A stretch of 48,234 bases of DNA from Limosilactobacillus portuensis (GTDB lineage Bacteria > Bacillota > Bacilli > Lactobacillales > Lactobacillaceae), in NCBI RefSeq assembly GCF_014838735.1, contig NZ_JABUXQ010000018.1, positions 1 through 48,234 on the forward strand. The letters run 5' to 3'. The notes under the pieces were generated by a model that was given only the letters and a program-made list of their open reading frames with translations, had not been told where the DNA came from and did not search any database. Positions 31,679 to 42,767 of this stretch are shown here, piece by piece (the first letter of the stretch is position 1; every line of letters begins with the position of its first letter). A program made the position numbers and the translations under genes.

Positions 31679-34549
31679 TTAAATATTTTTCTTTTTCTTC
31701 ATTCCAAGGCCAAAACTAGTCAATAAACTGACAATCCCAAGAGCCATTACTCCCTTGACCTGTCCTGATCCGGTTTGTGGTAGTTGCCGACTTTCATTTT
31801 GCACTAGCTGTGACTCGGCTTGAGGCTCAACTAACCCTTCAGACTTAGAAGAAGGATTACTTGTTCCTGGTTGTGGCGCTGACTTTGGTGTCAGTTGAGG
31901 CTGAGGTTCTGGTGCCGGATTTGGATTTGGAGTTGACGTTGACTGCGGAGTTGAAGTCGGTTGTGGTTTAGGTTCTGGTTGCGGTGCCGGTGTTGGCGTA
32001 GACGTTGGTTGCGGCTCTGGAGTTGGTTTAGGAGCTGGAGCTGGTGTTGGCTGTGGTTCTGGAGTTGGAATTGAGTTTTTAGTATAAATAACTGTTTTTA
32101 CAATGTTGTTATTTTCTGAGGTTACCTTAATCTTATTAATTACCTTCAGATCAGGAATATAGCCCTTGATTTCAGGTGATTCTACCTCAGCGAAGATTCC
32201 TTCTGCAGGCGTCCAGTCATCCCAAGTAGTGCCTTCAGCTGTTTGAGAGCCATTTCGCGTAAAGATGACTTGTTGTGTTTTATCATCTGCCGCTTTAGTT
32301 CCATCTCGATAAACATAGTGAATTGCTTCAGTGATTGTTTTACTATCTTTTACTGGAATTGGTTCTGGCGTCGGCTCTGGATCAGGTTTCGGTTTCGGAT
32401 CAGGCTGCGGATTTACTGGAGTTGGCTCACTATTTTTAACATACACAACATATTCAATAAAATCATTATGCGGGTACGTGAAGTGACCTTCATCACCAAT
32501 CTTAGTAATCTTTCCGCCACTGTAAATTATCTTCTTACCATCTGACTTTTGGCCCCGATAAGTTGAATAACCCTTTACTCCAGGAATGTCGATATCGCTA
32601 AAGTACCTATCCGCCTTAAAGGATCCGCTTGCTCCAGTATCACTAGTAAAGGTAACCTGCCGAACTCTATCAGCAATAGGCTTCCCCTTATCGTCCATCA
32701 TTTGATTACCATCTGCATCAACATAATGGATTGTTTGGTTAACGAAACCATAAAATGTGGAATTAACATCTGCCTGATTTACTGGCTTAGAATCGGTTTC
32801 CATATCAATCCAGTAGCCACAATCAGTATCATAGTTTCCATTTTGGCTTGTTACAGTTACATGCCAAGGATGGGTATTCATGTAATTACGAACATCCCGA
32901 TCCCGAATTGAGTAACCATAGAGCCAATTATGAAGATCCTGATTGAAATAAGTAGCTTGATCATGATCTTCCTTTGAATTATTAATTCCCTTTTCAGGTA
33001 ATAACGCTCCTTTTCTGGTAGGCATCCAGGTAATTAAAGTAATGGGAGACAGTTCAATCCCATCCGCAGCCGAAGTAACTTTGAAGCCTTTATAGTCGCC
33101 AGCCACTGTTACGTGGTATGTTATTTTATTCTCGTCATTTTTTACAACCGTTACATTAACTTTTGGTTTCGGATAAACAAACTGATCAGACAGGTAGTAA
33201 TTACCGTTAGCAATCAATTTATCCACTAAGTTTGAAGATACTTTGGAATCCAGCGGGACAACTAGATTTTGTAGTGCTTCCTGTAAATCACTAGCACTAA
33301 CAAAATTAGTCGTTACATCATCATTAGAAGCTGGTTTTGTAACCGTGATCGTAAAGTTTTGACCTAAATTAGTTAAAGAAATTCCAACACCCTGGGCTTG
33401 ATTATTAGTAACTTGCAGTGTTTCTTTACCGTCAATTGTCCGCCATAAGTGTGCTGAAGTATTACCCGTATGATCAATTACTTGAGGCTTGGAAGTTACT
33501 GGAACAGAGCTTTCCCCTTTCTTCTTTGCAATTACATTAATACTAATTCCACTGGTAAATGTTTGATTGCCAATTTGAAGATCGTTTTGGGGAGAGTAAC
33601 TTGTCTCACCATTATCACTATAAAGGGTAATTGTCTCACTTGGCTTTAAAGCCTGCTTATCACCATTACTACTGGTATTGTACCAAGCCATTCTGGCCTT
33701 AATATCAACCACACCGCTGTTTCCAGAATGGTTCTTCAAGTAATCGCTTAAGACATCATTAAAAATTATCCGATAATAGCCATTACTTCCGGCACTGCTT
33801 ATATCATCCTTATTCTGATTATTAATTACTGTCCACTTAATTGTCCCAGCTGAAGAAGCTTCAGGAAATGATTGCTTATAGCTCTCGGTATCACCAGCAG
33901 GGACAATATAGCCGATTACATGATTTTGATACTTAAGAGCCTTAATATTATCCTTACTATTATTTACGGCACCATAACTAAAGACGTAACTATTTCCATC
34001 TTCTGTGGTATACGGCATTCCCAATCGAATATCAATATAATCACCAGCTTTTATTTGCTGCGCATCATCAGCTGATATTGTCATTTTCAGCTCAAGGTTA
34101 GTCGTCCCCCGTTGCCCTGTTGCCTTATCCCCAGTAGTTTCGGTAACGTCATGGGTGACAACATTGATCGTCTTACCAACTTGATCATTAATTGAAGTAG
34201 TTGGGGTAACTGCTGGTTGAACTGCCTGTTGAGAAGCATTACCCGCAATCGTTGATTTTGCTGGTACCTGATCCTGCTTTTGGGTTGACGAAGCTTCAGT
34301 TGGTGCTTGATAATTTTTCAAGGTAACTGAATTAGTCGCGTTATTATCTGAAGCTTTATCAGTTTGACTACTCTCCTGATTAACTTGCCCAGTAGCAGTA
34401 TCAGCCTGTGCTTTCGTGGTCATCCCCATTAAAATTGACGTTGATAGCAATACAGAAGCAACCCCTACACTTAACTTCCGTAATCCATAATGCGGAATCA
34501 ACCGTTCCTGCTTTGTCATTAAGTACTTTTTGTTTCCCTTTGAAACCAT
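31679..34549 (-). CDS. LPXTG surface adhesin with Mub-type repeats
   Basis: A 956-residue cell wall protein from the ATG at 34549, behind GTGGAGTG. The N-terminus has a YSIRK-type signal (HYGLRKLSVGVASVLL) with cleavage expected after TKAQA. A Thr/Ser/Gln-rich region follows, then a large beta-rich region (about 120-590), then two Mub B2-like mucin-binding-type repeats (IHYVDADGNQMMDDKGKPIA; AIHYVYRDGTKAADD), Pro/Thr-rich repeats from about 830 and the sorting signal LPQTG near 923 with a membrane segment and KKKKNI tail. It would be anchored to peptidoglycan by sortase and bind mucus or host glycans. It splits the conserved ffh-rpsP block. Confidence 0.9.
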   Translation of the reverse strand: MVSKGNKKYLMTKQERLIPHYGLRKLSVGVASVLLSTSILMGMTTKAQADTATGQVNQESSQTDKASDNNATNSVTLKNYQAPTEASSTQKQDQVPAKSTIAGNASQQAVQPAVTPTTSINDQVGKTINVVTHDVTETTGDKATGQRGTTNLELKMTISADDAQQIKAGDYIDIRLGMPYTTEDGNSYVFSYGAVNNSKDNIKALKYQNHVIGYIVPAGDTESYKQSFPEASSAGTIKWTVINNQNKDDISSAGSNGYYRIIFNDVLSDYLKNHSGNSGVVDIKARMAWYNTSSNGDKQALKPSETITLYSDNGETSYSPQNDLQIGNQTFTSGISINVIAKKKGESSVPVTSKPQVIDHTGNTSAHLWRTIDGKETLQVTNNQAQGVGISLTNLGQNFTITVTKPASNDDVTTNFVSASDLQEALQNLVVPLDSKVSSNLVDKLIANGNYYLSDQFVYPKPKVNVTVVKNDENKITYHVTVAGDYKGFKVTSAADGIELSPITLITWMPTRKGALLPEKGINNSKEDHDQATYFNQDLHNWLYGYSIRDRDVRNYMNTHPWHVTVTSQNGNYDTDCGYWIDMETDSKPVNQADVNSTFYGFVNQTIHYVDADGNQMMDDKGKPIADRVRQVTFTSDTGASGSFKADRYFSDIDIPGVKGYSTYRGQKSDGKKIIYSGGKITKIGDEGHFTYPHNDFIEYVVYVKNSEPTPVNPQPDPKPKPDPEPTPEPIPVKDSKTITEAIHYVYRDGTKAADDKTQQVIFTRNGSQTAEGTTWDDWTPAEGIFAEVESPEIKGYIPDLKVINKIKVTSENNNIVKTVIYTKNSIPTPEPQPTPAPAPKPTPEPQPTSTPTPAPQPEPKPQPTSTPQSTSTPNPNPAPEPQPQLTPKSAPQPGTSNPSSKSEGLVEPQAESQLVQNESRQLPQTGSGQVKGVMALGIVSLLTSFGLGMKKKKNI

Positions 34550-34558
34550 ATTAATCAC

Positions 34559-34821
34559 TCCACTTATCGGCTAGATTTCTCTATATAGCTTATAGTTTCA
34601 GAAAAAAGCTGATTGCAGATCCCCAAAACACCGTAATTTTAGCCCTTTAATTTTTCGATAGCAAGGTGACTATTTTTAAATCAATCAATTGATAATTAGA
34701 AAAATTGGAATTTGATAATTAATCGACTTAATTAACTTTTCACGATCAAGGTTAATGTCTATTAAAGGGCATATTAGTTTGTAATTTAAATGAATTATTT
34801 TCTTTATAATAATTCAAAAAT
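34559..34821. other. AT-rich region upstream of the adhesin gene
   Basis: About 260 bases without a gene. On the minus strand it should hold the adhesin promoter; TATAAG and TATATA sequences lie near 34580-34595, but no clear -35 partner was found. Nothing else is recognised. Confidence 0.4.
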
Positions 34822-34868
34822 AATAACCGGTTAGTTAATCACTTATCACCCTTAACTAACCGGTTATT
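34822..34868 (-). terminator. Terminator after ffh
   Basis: AATAACCGGTTAGTTAA (34822-34838) and TTAACTAACCGGTTATT (34852-34868) form a perfect 17-bp stem with a T-rich tail on the minus strand. It ends the ftsY-ylxM-ffh transcript and separates it from the adhesin gene. Confidence 0.9.
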
Positions 34869-34874
34869 GTTTAT

Positions 34875-36329
34875 TTAATGTTTTTTCCGCAATTTCCGTA
34901 ACTTCTTAATCCGCTTTTGCTTATCCTTTTTCATCTTCCGTGCCATATGGCTCATAGCCATTTGCCCCATTCGGCCACCAGGCATTCCCGGCATTTGTCC
35001 ACCGAACATATTTTGCATCCCATTAAAATTACCATTGGTAACTTGCTTCATCATCTTCCGCATCTGGTTAAACTGCTTAATCATTCGGTTAACTTCCACG
35101 ATCGGCCGACCAGCCCCAGCCGCTAACCGCCGACGCCGACTTGGATTCATCAAGTCAGGATTCTCCCGTTCTTCTGGAGTCATGGAATAAATGATAGCCC
35201 GAATATGATCCAATTGTTTTGGATCAAGGTTTAAGTTCTTTAATGCAGGATTATTAGCCATTCCAGGCATCATTTTAATGATGTTCTCTAATGGCCCCAT
35301 CTTGGTTACTTGATCCATCTGTGATAAGAAGTCGTTGAAATCAAAGGTATTTTCACGCATCTTATCCATTGTTGCTTGAGCCTGTTCTTCATCGAAATCC
35401 TTCTGGGCCTTTTCAATTAGGGTCATCATGTCCCCCATTCCCAGAATTCGTGAAGCCATCCGGTCAGGGTGGAAGACATCGAGATCTTCCATCTTCTCCC
35501 CTTCACCGACGAACTTAATTGGCTTTCCAGTAACAGCACGAATTGACATGGCAGCACCACCACGGGTGTCACCATCAAGCTTGGTCAATACTACACCGGT
35601 AATATCAAGTTTATCGTCAAATCCCTGGGCAGTATTAACCGCATTTTGCCCCGTCATTGAGTCAATTACCAGCAAGATTTCATTAGGATTAACAAGCTGC
35701 TTAATGTTTGCCAACTCATCCATCAATTGCTCATCAATTTGCAGACGACCAGCAGTATCAATAATTACATAGTCATTATGATTTTGCTTGGCAACTTCCA
35801 TCCCTTGGCGAACAATTTCGACTGGGTCAACGTCAATTCCCTTTTCAAAAACCGGAACATCAATCTGGTCAGCAACCTGCTTTAACTGGGTAATTGCGGC
35901 AGGCCGATAAACATCGGCAGCAATAAACAGTGGTCGCGCCTTGTCTTCATTCTTCAAGCGGAGGGCTAACTTACCAGCAGTTGTCGTTTTACCGGCCCCT
36001 TGAAGACCAACCATCATGATAACGGTTGGAATATGAGCGGCTTTATTAAGCGGCACCGCTTCTTCACCCATTAATTCGGTTAACTCTTCATTAACAATTT
36101 TAACAATTTGTTGAGCTGGATTTAATCCCTTGAGGACTTCTGCACCAGCAGCCTTTTCCCGAACCTTCTTGACGAAATCTTTTACAACAGCGAAGTTAAC
36201 ATCGGCTTCTAGTAACGCTAACCGAATTTCTCGCATCGTTTCACGGAGGTCAGCTTCGGTAACTTTAGGCTTCCGTCGTAGTTTCTCCATCGCCTTTTGC
36301 AGACGATCTGTTAATCCTTCAAATGCCAT
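34875..36329 (-). CDS. ffh: Signal recognition particle protein Ffh
   Basis: A 484-residue SRP GTPase. The NG domain has MVGLQGAGKTTTAGKLALRL, DTAGRLQID and TKLDGDTRGGAAMS. The C-terminal M domain is methionine-rich (MFGGQMPGMPGGRMGQMAM) and ends in a basic RNA-binding tail. It binds signal peptides and 4.5S/6S scRNA and docks on FtsY. ylxM precedes it by 3 bases. Confidence 0.97.
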   Translation of the reverse strand: MAFEGLTDRLQKAMEKLRRKPKVTEADLRETMREIRLALLEADVNFAVVKDFVKKVREKAAGAEVLKGLNPAQQIVKIVNEELTELMGEEAVPLNKAAHIPTVIMMVGLQGAGKTTTAGKLALRLKNEDKARPLFIAADVYRPAAITQLKQVADQIDVPVFEKGIDVDPVEIVRQGMEVAKQNHNDYVIIDTAGRLQIDEQLMDELANIKQLVNPNEILLVIDSMTGQNAVNTAQGFDDKLDITGVVLTKLDGDTRGGAAMSIRAVTGKPIKFVGEGEKMEDLDVFHPDRMASRILGMGDMMTLIEKAQKDFDEEQAQATMDKMRENTFDFNDFLSQMDQVTKMGPLENIIKMMPGMANNPALKNLNLDPKQLDHIRAIIYSMTPEERENPDLMNPSRRRRLAAGAGRPIVEVNRMIKQFNQMRKMMKQVTNGNFNGMQNMFGGQMPGMPGGRMGQMAMSHMARKMKKDKQKRIKKLRKLRKKH

Positions 36330-36332
36330 CTT

Positions 36333-36674
36333 TTATTCTTCCTCCAAATTTTCCAAACGACCCACGAGTTTATTCAACTGTTGATCATCTGGATAATGTT
36401 GTTTAACGTATTGCTGAATTTCATCAGCCTGCTTATTTCGCGCTTGAAACTCAGCGTCTAAATGCAACTTAGCTTCATAAGCTTCTAAGATCTTTTCAGT
36501 CCGTTTAATATTATCATAAACTGCCTGACGACTTACGTTGAAGTTTTCAGCGATCTCGCCAAGCGAAAAATCATCAGCATAATAAAGCTCAAGATACTGG
36601 TTCTGTTTCTCCGTTAAGAGCGGTTGATAAAACTCAAACAGCGAATTAATCCGCTCGTTTTTTTCAATCTCCAT
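36333..36674 (-). CDS. ylxM: YlxM/p13 SRP-associated helix-turn-helix protein
   Basis: 113 residues from the ATG at 36674 with AAGGAG upstream. The helix-turn-helix [20 protein letters not shown] is typical of the YlxM family, which is always beside ffh in Firmicutes and binds SRP to stimulate GTPase activity in streptococci. The C-terminal part is a charged coil. Confidence 0.92.
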   Translation of the reverse strand: MEIEKNERINSLFEFYQPLLTEKQNQYLELYYADDFSLGEIAENFNVSRQAVYDNIKRTEKILEAYEAKLHLDAEFQARNKQADEIQQYVKQHYPDDQQLNKLVGRLENLEEE

Positions 36675-36688
36675 CAGCAACTCCTTAA

Positions 36689-38086
36689 CTAATTAACTTC
36701 AACTAAATCCTTAAATAGTCCATAAACAAATTCACTCGCATCGAACTTCTGCAGATCAGTAACCTTTTCACCCAGACCAACATACTTCACTGGAAGATGA
36801 AGTTCATTCCGGATAGCTAAGACAATTCCCCCACGGGCAGTCCCGTCAAGCTTAGTCAGGACAATTCCGGTAACATCCGTGCTTTCCTTAAATAATTTTG
36901 CCTGGTTCAAAGCATTCTGACCAGTTGTTGCATCCAAGACAAGGAGAACTTCGTGCGGAGCATCAGGAATTTCACGGGTTAAGATCCGCTTCATCTTGGC
37001 TAATTCCTTCATCAAATTAACCTTATTCTGTAATCTTCCCGCAGTATCAACGAATAGAATGTCATAATTCTCTCTCTTTGCCTTTTGAACGGCATCAAAC
37101 ACAACTGCAGCCGGATCACCGTTCTCTGGGCCAGTAACAATATCAACGCCATCACGTTTAGCCCAGACATCTAGTTGCTCGGTCGCCCCTGCCCGGAAAG
37201 TATCAGCAGCTGCTAAAAGGACTTTTTTACCTTGGCTCTTAAACAATGCTGCCATCTTCCCAATAGTAGTTGTCTTCCCAGCACCATTGACACCAACAAA
37301 CATGATCACTGTTGGTCCTTCCTTAGCGAAGTTCAGGTCAGGCTTTTCATCTTTTCCTGCTTGATCATATAGCTCAACCATTTTTTCAATAATCACGTTA
37401 GAGACTTCTTGTTTACTCTTGGCATTTTCTAGCTTTACCTCTTCACGAAGTTCATCACTAAGTTTCATTGCCATGTCGTAACCAACATCGGACTCAATCA
37501 ATAGATCTTCCAGATCATCAAAGAAGTCCTCATCGACATGACGGAAATTAGCTAAGAAACGGTTAAGCCGAGCACCAAATCCCGTCCGTGACTTTTCTAG
37601 CCCTTGATCATACTTTGCTGCTGTACTTTCCTCATCAACAGTTTCGTCATCACTTACAGCCGTTGATTCTTCGGCTTCTTCCTCAGCATTATCACTCTTA
37701 ACTTCACTCTCTGGTGCAGGAGCCGACACTTCAGCTACTTGAGAACTACTTTCTGTTGTTGGAGTCTCTTCTTCTGGTTCATCATTTTGACTTGTGACTG
37801 TTTCTTCTTCAACAGCACTTGCTGATTCAGCAGTTTGCTCAACAGAAGATACTGGAGTTGTATTATCGGAAACCTCTTCATTTTGAGGTTGCACATCTGC
37901 AGTTGCAGAGGAATCTTGATCAACCTCAGTAGCTTCTTCCTGTGCTACGGATTTACTACTAGTACTTTGTGAAGTTGTTGCTACCTCACTATCAACTTCC
38001 TGATCCTTGGCCTCTTCCTGTTGAGGATGTTCTTCTTGCTTATCTTCATGCTTCTTATGCCGACGAAAAATATCAAATAATCCCAT
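36689..38086 (-). CDS. ftsY: Signal recognition particle receptor FtsY
   Basis: A 465-residue SRP receptor. About 165 residues at the N-terminus are a very acidic Glu/Ser/Val-rich region that mediates membrane contact. The NG domain has [29 protein letters not shown] and [10 protein letters not shown]. It receives Ffh-ribosome complexes. It follows smc by 16 bases, the same order as in Bacillus. Confidence 0.96.
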   Translation of the reverse strand: MGLFDIFRRHKKHEDKQEEHPQQEEAKDQEVDSEVATTSQSTSSKSVAQEEATEVDQDSSATADVQPQNEEVSDNTTPVSSVEQTAESASAVEEETVTSQNDEPEEETPTTESSSQVAEVSAPAPESEVKSDNAEEEAEESTAVSDDETVDEESTAAKYDQGLEKSRTGFGARLNRFLANFRHVDEDFFDDLEDLLIESDVGYDMAMKLSDELREEVKLENAKSKQEVSNVIIEKMVELYDQAGKDEKPDLNFAKEGPTVIMFVGVNGAGKTTTIGKMAALFKSQGKKVLLAAADTFRAGATEQLDVWAKRDGVDIVTGPENGDPAAVVFDAVQKAKRENYDILFVDTAGRLQNKVNLMKELAKMKRILTREIPDAPHEVLLVLDATTGQNALNQAKLFKESTDVTGIVLTKLDGTARGGIVLAIRNELHLPVKYVGLGEKVTDLQKFDASEFVYGLFKDLVEVN

Positions 38087-38102
38087 AATTTACGCCTTCT
38101 TC

Positions 38103-41100
38103 CTAGTTGTTTGAACTTTCTAAGGTATCGATCACATCAACGGAAACCATTCTGGATACTCCTGACTCCTGCATTGTTACCCCATAAAGGACATTGGCAT
38201 TCATCATTGTTCCCTTACGGTGAGTAATGACAATAAATTGCGGACCATCATTTCCAAAATGACTCAGGTAGTTAGCAAAGCGCTGCACATTGACTTCATC
38301 AAGTGCTGCCTCAGGTTCATCGAGAATTGCAAATGGTACTGGACGTACTTTGAGAATTGCAAATAATAGGGTAATTGCGGTTAATGCTTTCTCACCACCT
38401 GAAAGAAGACTCATTCGCTGATTCTTCTTCCCGGGTGGCTGGGCCATAATATCAATTCCCGTCGTCAAAATATCATGAGGATCCGTTAAGACTAACCGCG
38501 CATGACCACCAGCAAAGATCTGCTGGAACGTCTGGTCAAATGCAGCTGAAACCTTATTAAACGTTTCGCTAAACCTTGTTTTAACTTGCTCGTCCATTTC
38601 ATCCATTGTTTCATTTAATTGATCACGCGAAGCCAATAAATCTGCTTGCTGGGTTGATAAGAAATCATACCGTTCCTTAACACGCTTATATTCAGCAATC
38701 GCCCCAGTATTGACTTCACCAAGATCAGCTAATCCCCGCTTTAATAGTTTCAACTTAATCCTCAGTTGATCATCTGGGAGGTCGCTAATCTTTTCTTTGG
38801 CCTCACCAATGGTCATTGAATACTGTGAACTCAAATGATTCAAGTAACTATCCAACTGTGATTCATGACGAATCCGTTGAGCATCCAAATGGTTCAGTTC
38901 ATTTGTTGCCGCTGCTAATAAATCGCGCAATCGACTATGCCCTTCTTCGGCATTATCAACCTGTTCACTAAGCGAGTTTAACTCCTCTTTAGCCGCAACT
39001 AACTGTTGTTTGACAGTTGCCAACCGCTGAATAGCATCCTGCAAAGCCGTTTCGTTTGACTCGTCATCTGCATGATCACTATTAATTTGTAAATTAAGTC
39101 GTTGAATTTGTTGTTCAAGGTGATCAGCATTTATTTGCAGTGAGTTTTTCTCCTGTTGCAGGGCATGACGGTTACTCTTAAGCTGTTGCAACCGTTCCTG
39201 AGCAACGGCAAGCCACTGCTCCATCTGATGAAGCTGCTGACTTTGCGCTGATTCGTCACTTTGCAACTGCTTAATTTGCTCCTGTAATTCAATAGTCCGT
39301 TGCTTATTAACATCAAACTGTTGCTGAGCATCTTTCAGCTGCTGAGTATTTTGCTGTACTTTTTGCTCATAATCAGCGTGTTGATCATCCTGCTGACCCG
39401 ATTGAAACTTAAGAGCGGATACTTGACGTTCAATTACTTGATGCTGGCTTTGCAACACTTGCTGCTGTCCTGTTGCAGAATGAAGCTTTTCACTTGCTTG
39501 GTGTAAATGAGTCTGTAAATCAGTTACCTGCTTATTAATTTCTTTTTGGGTGGTCTGCAATTGAGCAACCTGTTTTTCCAACTGACTTGCCGCAACCTGC
39601 TCTTTATTAAGGGCATTTTGCAACTGACTAGCTAACTGCTTTTGGCTAAGCAGACCAATTCGCTGGTGATGATTGGCACCCCCGGTCATTGATCCACTAG
39701 CATTAATCAACTGGCCATCAAGCGTTACAACCCTGACATAGTGATGACCGTGTCGAGAAATCTCTGTTGCATGATCAAGATTATCAGCTACAACCGTATT
39801 TCCGAGAAGGTGTTGTGCAACCACATCATACTTAGGATCATAATTGATTAATTCAGTTGCCCGACCAACATATCCAGGTAGCGACCGTAATTGGTTAAAA
39901 ATCGTTGAAGTCTGATAATGCCTTAACGTATCAAGAGGTAGGATAGTTACACGTCCCGCACGATGACGGACCAAATAATTAATGATCTGCTTAGCAGTCG
40001 ACTGGTGATCAACTACCAGTTGTTGCAACTGACTACCAAGAACTGTCTCAATTGCAGTTGTATATTTTTCAGGAACATCTAATAGCTCGTTCACAGCACC
40101 GTCAAGCCCCGAAAACTGTTGCCGTTGCTTCAAAACATTTTGAACACCCTGATAGTATCCAGAGTATTCTTCTTGCATTGAATGATAATTTTTCAGGCGT
40201 GATTGAAGCGAATGAACATCCCCAAGTGATTGGTACCAAGAACGTTGAGCTTCTTGATACTGTCTCTGGACGCATTCCTGCTTCTCCTGCTGACTTCTTA
40301 ACTGGCTTTGAAGTTCGGTAACGTGAGCTTGTTGGGCCGTTGCTTCTTTTTTTGCCGTTGCTTCCTGAGCTTTAATTTCAGCTAATCGTTCTTGAGCAGC
40401 CTGAAGTTCAGCATTGCTTTGCTGCTGTGCGTTAATGGTTTGCTCATGATTACTTTTCAGAAAAGCTTGCTGGTTTTGCAGGGTTGTAATTTGTTGCATT
40501 AGGTCAACTTGATTTCCCCGCAATTTTTCTAGCTCTTGATTAACGTGCTGAATCCGTTGACCACTAGTCATTTGCTTGGCAGCAGCCAATTCTTCCTGGT
40601 GATTAACAATTTTCTTTTTTTGTGACTGAACCTCTTCATTAGCCTGGGTTAATTTTTGGTCAATTTCTATTTGTTGCTGTTTAAGCTCCTGCAGTTGGTT
40701 AGTTAGCCTTTCCCGTTCCTGAAGCTGTTGCTCACGCTTGATTGAGGACACAGATTGCTGATTTTGCAATTTACCAATCATTTCGGTAGTCGTCAGAATT
40801 TTGGCCTGTAATTGGTCTTTTTGCGTCTGCAAATTACTTTGCTGACGCTTTAACTGGTTTAACCCTGCAGTTGATTTAGCAAGCTGAGTCGTATAATCAC
40901 TGACCAGCTTCTGATCAGCCGCTAGCTTAGCTTTCAGATTCGTTAATTCCTTACTAGTTTGATCATAAAGACGCACTGTCTGGGTACGGTCGAGAAGATC
41001 ATATTGTCCCTTTTGCTCTAAATAATCCTCAGCAAGGGCACTTTCATCAGCTAATGGTTCCAGCTGGCTCGTCAACTCAGCAATAATATCGTTAACCCGA

Positions 41101-41666
41101 TTAAGGTTATCCATGGTTGCGCTGAGCCGTTTTTCGGCGGTATCCTTATTCTTCTTGTATTTTGCAACTCCAGCCACCGCTTCAATAATTGAACGACGAT
41201 CCGCTGGCTTACCGTTAAAAATCGCTTCAATTTGTCCCTGGGAAATAATGGAGAAGGATTCCCGGCCTAATCCAGAATCAATGAAGAGATCGGTAATATC
41301 TTTTAAGCGAACCTCTTGACCATTAACCAAGTACTCACTATCACCATTGCGGTATAGTTTCCGGGTAATTGTTAATTCAGTAAAGTCACTAGCAAGGTAA
41401 TGATCACTATTATCAAATGTAATTGATACAAGTGCTCGGTTAAGCGGCTTCCGGTCACTAGAACCGTTAAAAATAACATCAGCCATTTTATCGCCACGAA
41501 GTTGATGAGCAGATTGTTCACCCATTACCCAGCGAATTGCTTCGATGATATTACTTTTTCCACTTCCGTTTGGTCCAACAATTCCTGTCATTCCTGGTTC
41601 AAACTTAATTGTCGTCTTCTGAGCAAAGGACTTAAAGCCATCCAATGTTAGAGATAATAACTGCAT
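38103..41666 (-). CDS. smc: Chromosome condensation protein SMC
   Basis: A full-length 1187-residue SMC ATPase. Walker A is [16 protein letters not shown] near residue 32, followed by a long coiled coil, a hinge with [14 protein letters not shown] and [10 protein letters not shown], the second coiled coil, the signature [16 protein letters not shown] and Walker [17 protein letters not shown]. The coil is rich in glutamine. With ScpAB, encoded elsewhere, it folds and separates the chromosome. It is followed closely by ftsY and preceded by rnc. Confidence 0.97.
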   Translation of the reverse strand: MQLLSLTLDGFKSFAQKTTIKFEPGMTGIVGPNGSGKSNIIEAIRWVMGEQSAHQLRGDKMADVIFNGSSDRKPLNRALVSITFDNSDHYLASDFTELTITRKLYRNGDSEYLVNGQEVRLKDITDLFIDSGLGRESFSIISQGQIEAIFNGKPADRRSIIEAVAGVAKYKKNKDTAEKRLSATMDNLNRVNDIIAELTSQLEPLADESALAEDYLEQKGQYDLLDRTQTVRLYDQTSKELTNLKAKLAADQKLVSDYTTQLAKSTAGLNQLKRQQSNLQTQKDQLQAKILTTTEMIGKLQNQQSVSSIKREQQLQERERLTNQLQELKQQQIEIDQKLTQANEEVQSQKKKIVNHQEELAAAKQMTSGQRIQHVNQELEKLRGNQVDLMQQITTLQNQQAFLKSNHEQTINAQQQSNAELQAAQERLAEIKAQEATAKKEATAQQAHVTELQSQLRSQQEKQECVQRQYQEAQRSWYQSLGDVHSLQSRLKNYHSMQEEYSGYYQGVQNVLKQRQQFSGLDGAVNELLDVPEKYTTAIETVLGSQLQQLVVDHQSTAKQIINYLVRHRAGRVTILPLDTLRHYQTSTIFNQLRSLPGYVGRATELINYDPKYDVVAQHLLGNTVVADNLDHATEISRHGHHYVRVVTLDGQLINASGSMTGGANHHQRIGLLSQKQLASQLQNALNKEQVAASQLEKQVAQLQTTQKEINKQVTDLQTHLHQASEKLHSATGQQQVLQSQHQVIERQVSALKFQSGQQDDQHADYEQKVQQNTQQLKDAQQQFDVNKQRTIELQEQIKQLQSDESAQSQQLHQMEQWLAVAQERLQQLKSNRHALQQEKNSLQINADHLEQQIQRLNLQINSDHADDESNETALQDAIQRLATVKQQLVAAKEELNSLSEQVDNAEEGHSRLRDLLAAATNELNHLDAQRIRHESQLDSYLNHLSSQYSMTIGEAKEKISDLPDDQLRIKLKLLKRGLADLGEVNTGAIAEYKRVKERYDFLSTQQADLLASRDQLNETMDEMDEQVKTRFSETFNKVSAAFDQTFQQIFAGGHARLVLTDPHDILTTGIDIMAQPPGKKNQRMSLLSGGEKALTAITLLFAILKVRPVPFAILDEPEAALDEVNVQRFANYLSHFGNDGPQFIVITHRKGTMMNANVLYGVTMQESGVSRMVSVDVIDTLESSNN

Positions 41667-41671
41667 AGTGC

Positions 41672-42427
41672 CTACTTACCTTCTTGACGCAACCGATTGA
41701 GGGCCTGAGTAGCTGCCTGCATTTCAGCGTGTTTCTTCGACGAGCCGCTTCCTTCACCGATTACCTTACCATCAGCCGAAACGTTTACCTTAAATTCTGG
41801 ATCGTTTTCCGTTCCTGATTCCTGAAGAAGATGGTATTCAATATCAACATCACCATCGCGCTGTAAAAATTCCTGAAGACTTGTTTTGGCATCAACAGCA
41901 TGGTCAAACCAACCCAGATCAAGTTTAGGGAAAATTACTCGTTGAACAAACTTTTCAACGGCAGGCCGCCCTTGATCAAGGTAAAGTGCACCGATAAACG
42001 ATTCAAAAATATCACAGAGTAACCCTGGACGTTGACGAGCACCAGCCATCTCTTCACCGTGACCCAAACGAATATATTGATCGAAATGACACTCTTTTGC
42101 GAATTTAGAAAAACTGTCTTCACAAACCATTGCGGCACGTAAACGAGTCAATTTCCCCTGGGGTAATTCTGGAAAGCGCTTATAGATGTATTCGGAAACA
42201 ATCAATTCCAACACAGCATCGCCAAGAAACTCAATCCGTTCATAAAATTTAAGCCCTTGATGTGGGTGCTCATTTACGTATGAAGCCTGAGTAAATGCTT
42301 CCGCAAGCAAATCGGGATTGGTAAAATGAATATCAAATTCCTTGGCCAGGTAGTCTTGTAAATTCTTAATAGTAAAAACTTCCTTTCTTTTCATTAAAGA
42401 TGTGAAAAAAGCCGCGATAAAGTACAA
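41672..42427 (-). CDS. rnc: Ribonuclease III
   Basis: RNase III cuts double-stranded RNA in rRNA processing. The signature ERIEFLGDAVLELIVSEYI and the second metal site region CDIFESFIGALYLDQG are present, and the dsRNA-binding domain ends the protein. The upstream codons to 42427 run into the acpP terminator, so the true start is downstream: either ATG at 42394 without a ribosome binding site, or a rare ATT near 42370 behind AAAGGAAG at good spacing. Real length is therefore about 230-240 residues. Confidence 0.92.
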   Translation of the reverse strand: MYFIAAFFTSLMKRKEVFTIKNLQDYLAKEFDIHFTNPDLLAEAFTQASYVNEHPHQGLKFYERIEFLGDAVLELIVSEYIYKRFPELPQGKLTRLRAAMVCEDSFSKFAKECHFDQYIRLGHGEEMAGARQRPGLLCDIFESFIGALYLDQGRPAVEKFVQRVIFPKLDLGWFDHAVDAKTSLQEFLQRDGDVDIEYHLLQESGTENDPEFKVNVSADGKVIGEGSGSSKKHAEMQAATQALNRLRQEGK

Positions 42428-42440
42428 GCCTTCATCGCGG
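42404..42440 (-). terminator. Terminator after acpP
   Basis: CCGCGAT (42412-42418) and ATCGCGG (42434-42440) form a 7-bp GC-rich stem. On the minus strand it is followed by CTTTTTT. It lies between acpP and rnc. Confidence 0.8.
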
Positions 42441-42454
42441 ACCTCAAAGAATTA

Positions 42455-42709
42455 TTAATCAGCGGTATGTTCGGCAATGTAGTCAACTACTTCACCAATC
42501 GTACTTAACTTTTCAGCATCTTCATCATCAATTTCTTCACCAAACGTATCCTCAAGCTCAAGGACAAATTCAACAAAGTCAATTGAATCAGCGTCTAAAT
42601 CTGTTTTTAAATTTAATTCATCGGTAATTTTTGCCCGATCAACATCAAAGTGATCAGCCACGATTTCTGAAACCTTATTAAAGATTTCCTGCTTTTTATC
42701 TTCAGCCAT
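42455..42709 (-). CDS. acpP: Acyl carrier protein
   Basis: An 84-residue acidic four-helix carrier of fatty acid synthesis. The phosphopantetheine serine lies in LDADSIDFVEFVLELED, a DSI variant of the usual DSL motif. It is next to plsX, whose product takes acyl groups from it. Confidence 0.95.
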   Translation of the reverse strand: MAEDKKQEIFNKVSEIVADHFDVDRAKITDELNLKTDLDADSIDFVEFVLELEDTFGEEIDDEDAEKLSTIGEVVDYIAEHTAD

Positions 42710-42767
42710 TGACTGTTACCTCTCTTTATTAGTTCGCTACTATTTTAGGCGTTTTTTGTCTTCTTGT

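Noticed and set aside
31800-32060. Short repeated units in the adhesin gene as a possible repeat array
   Set aside because: They encode Pro/Thr/Glu-rich wall-spanning repeats of the LPXTG protein.
37600-38050. Low-complexity start of ftsY as a separate gene or frameshift remnant
   Set aside because: Long acidic N-terminal regions are normal for FtsY, and the frame is continuous with the NG domain.
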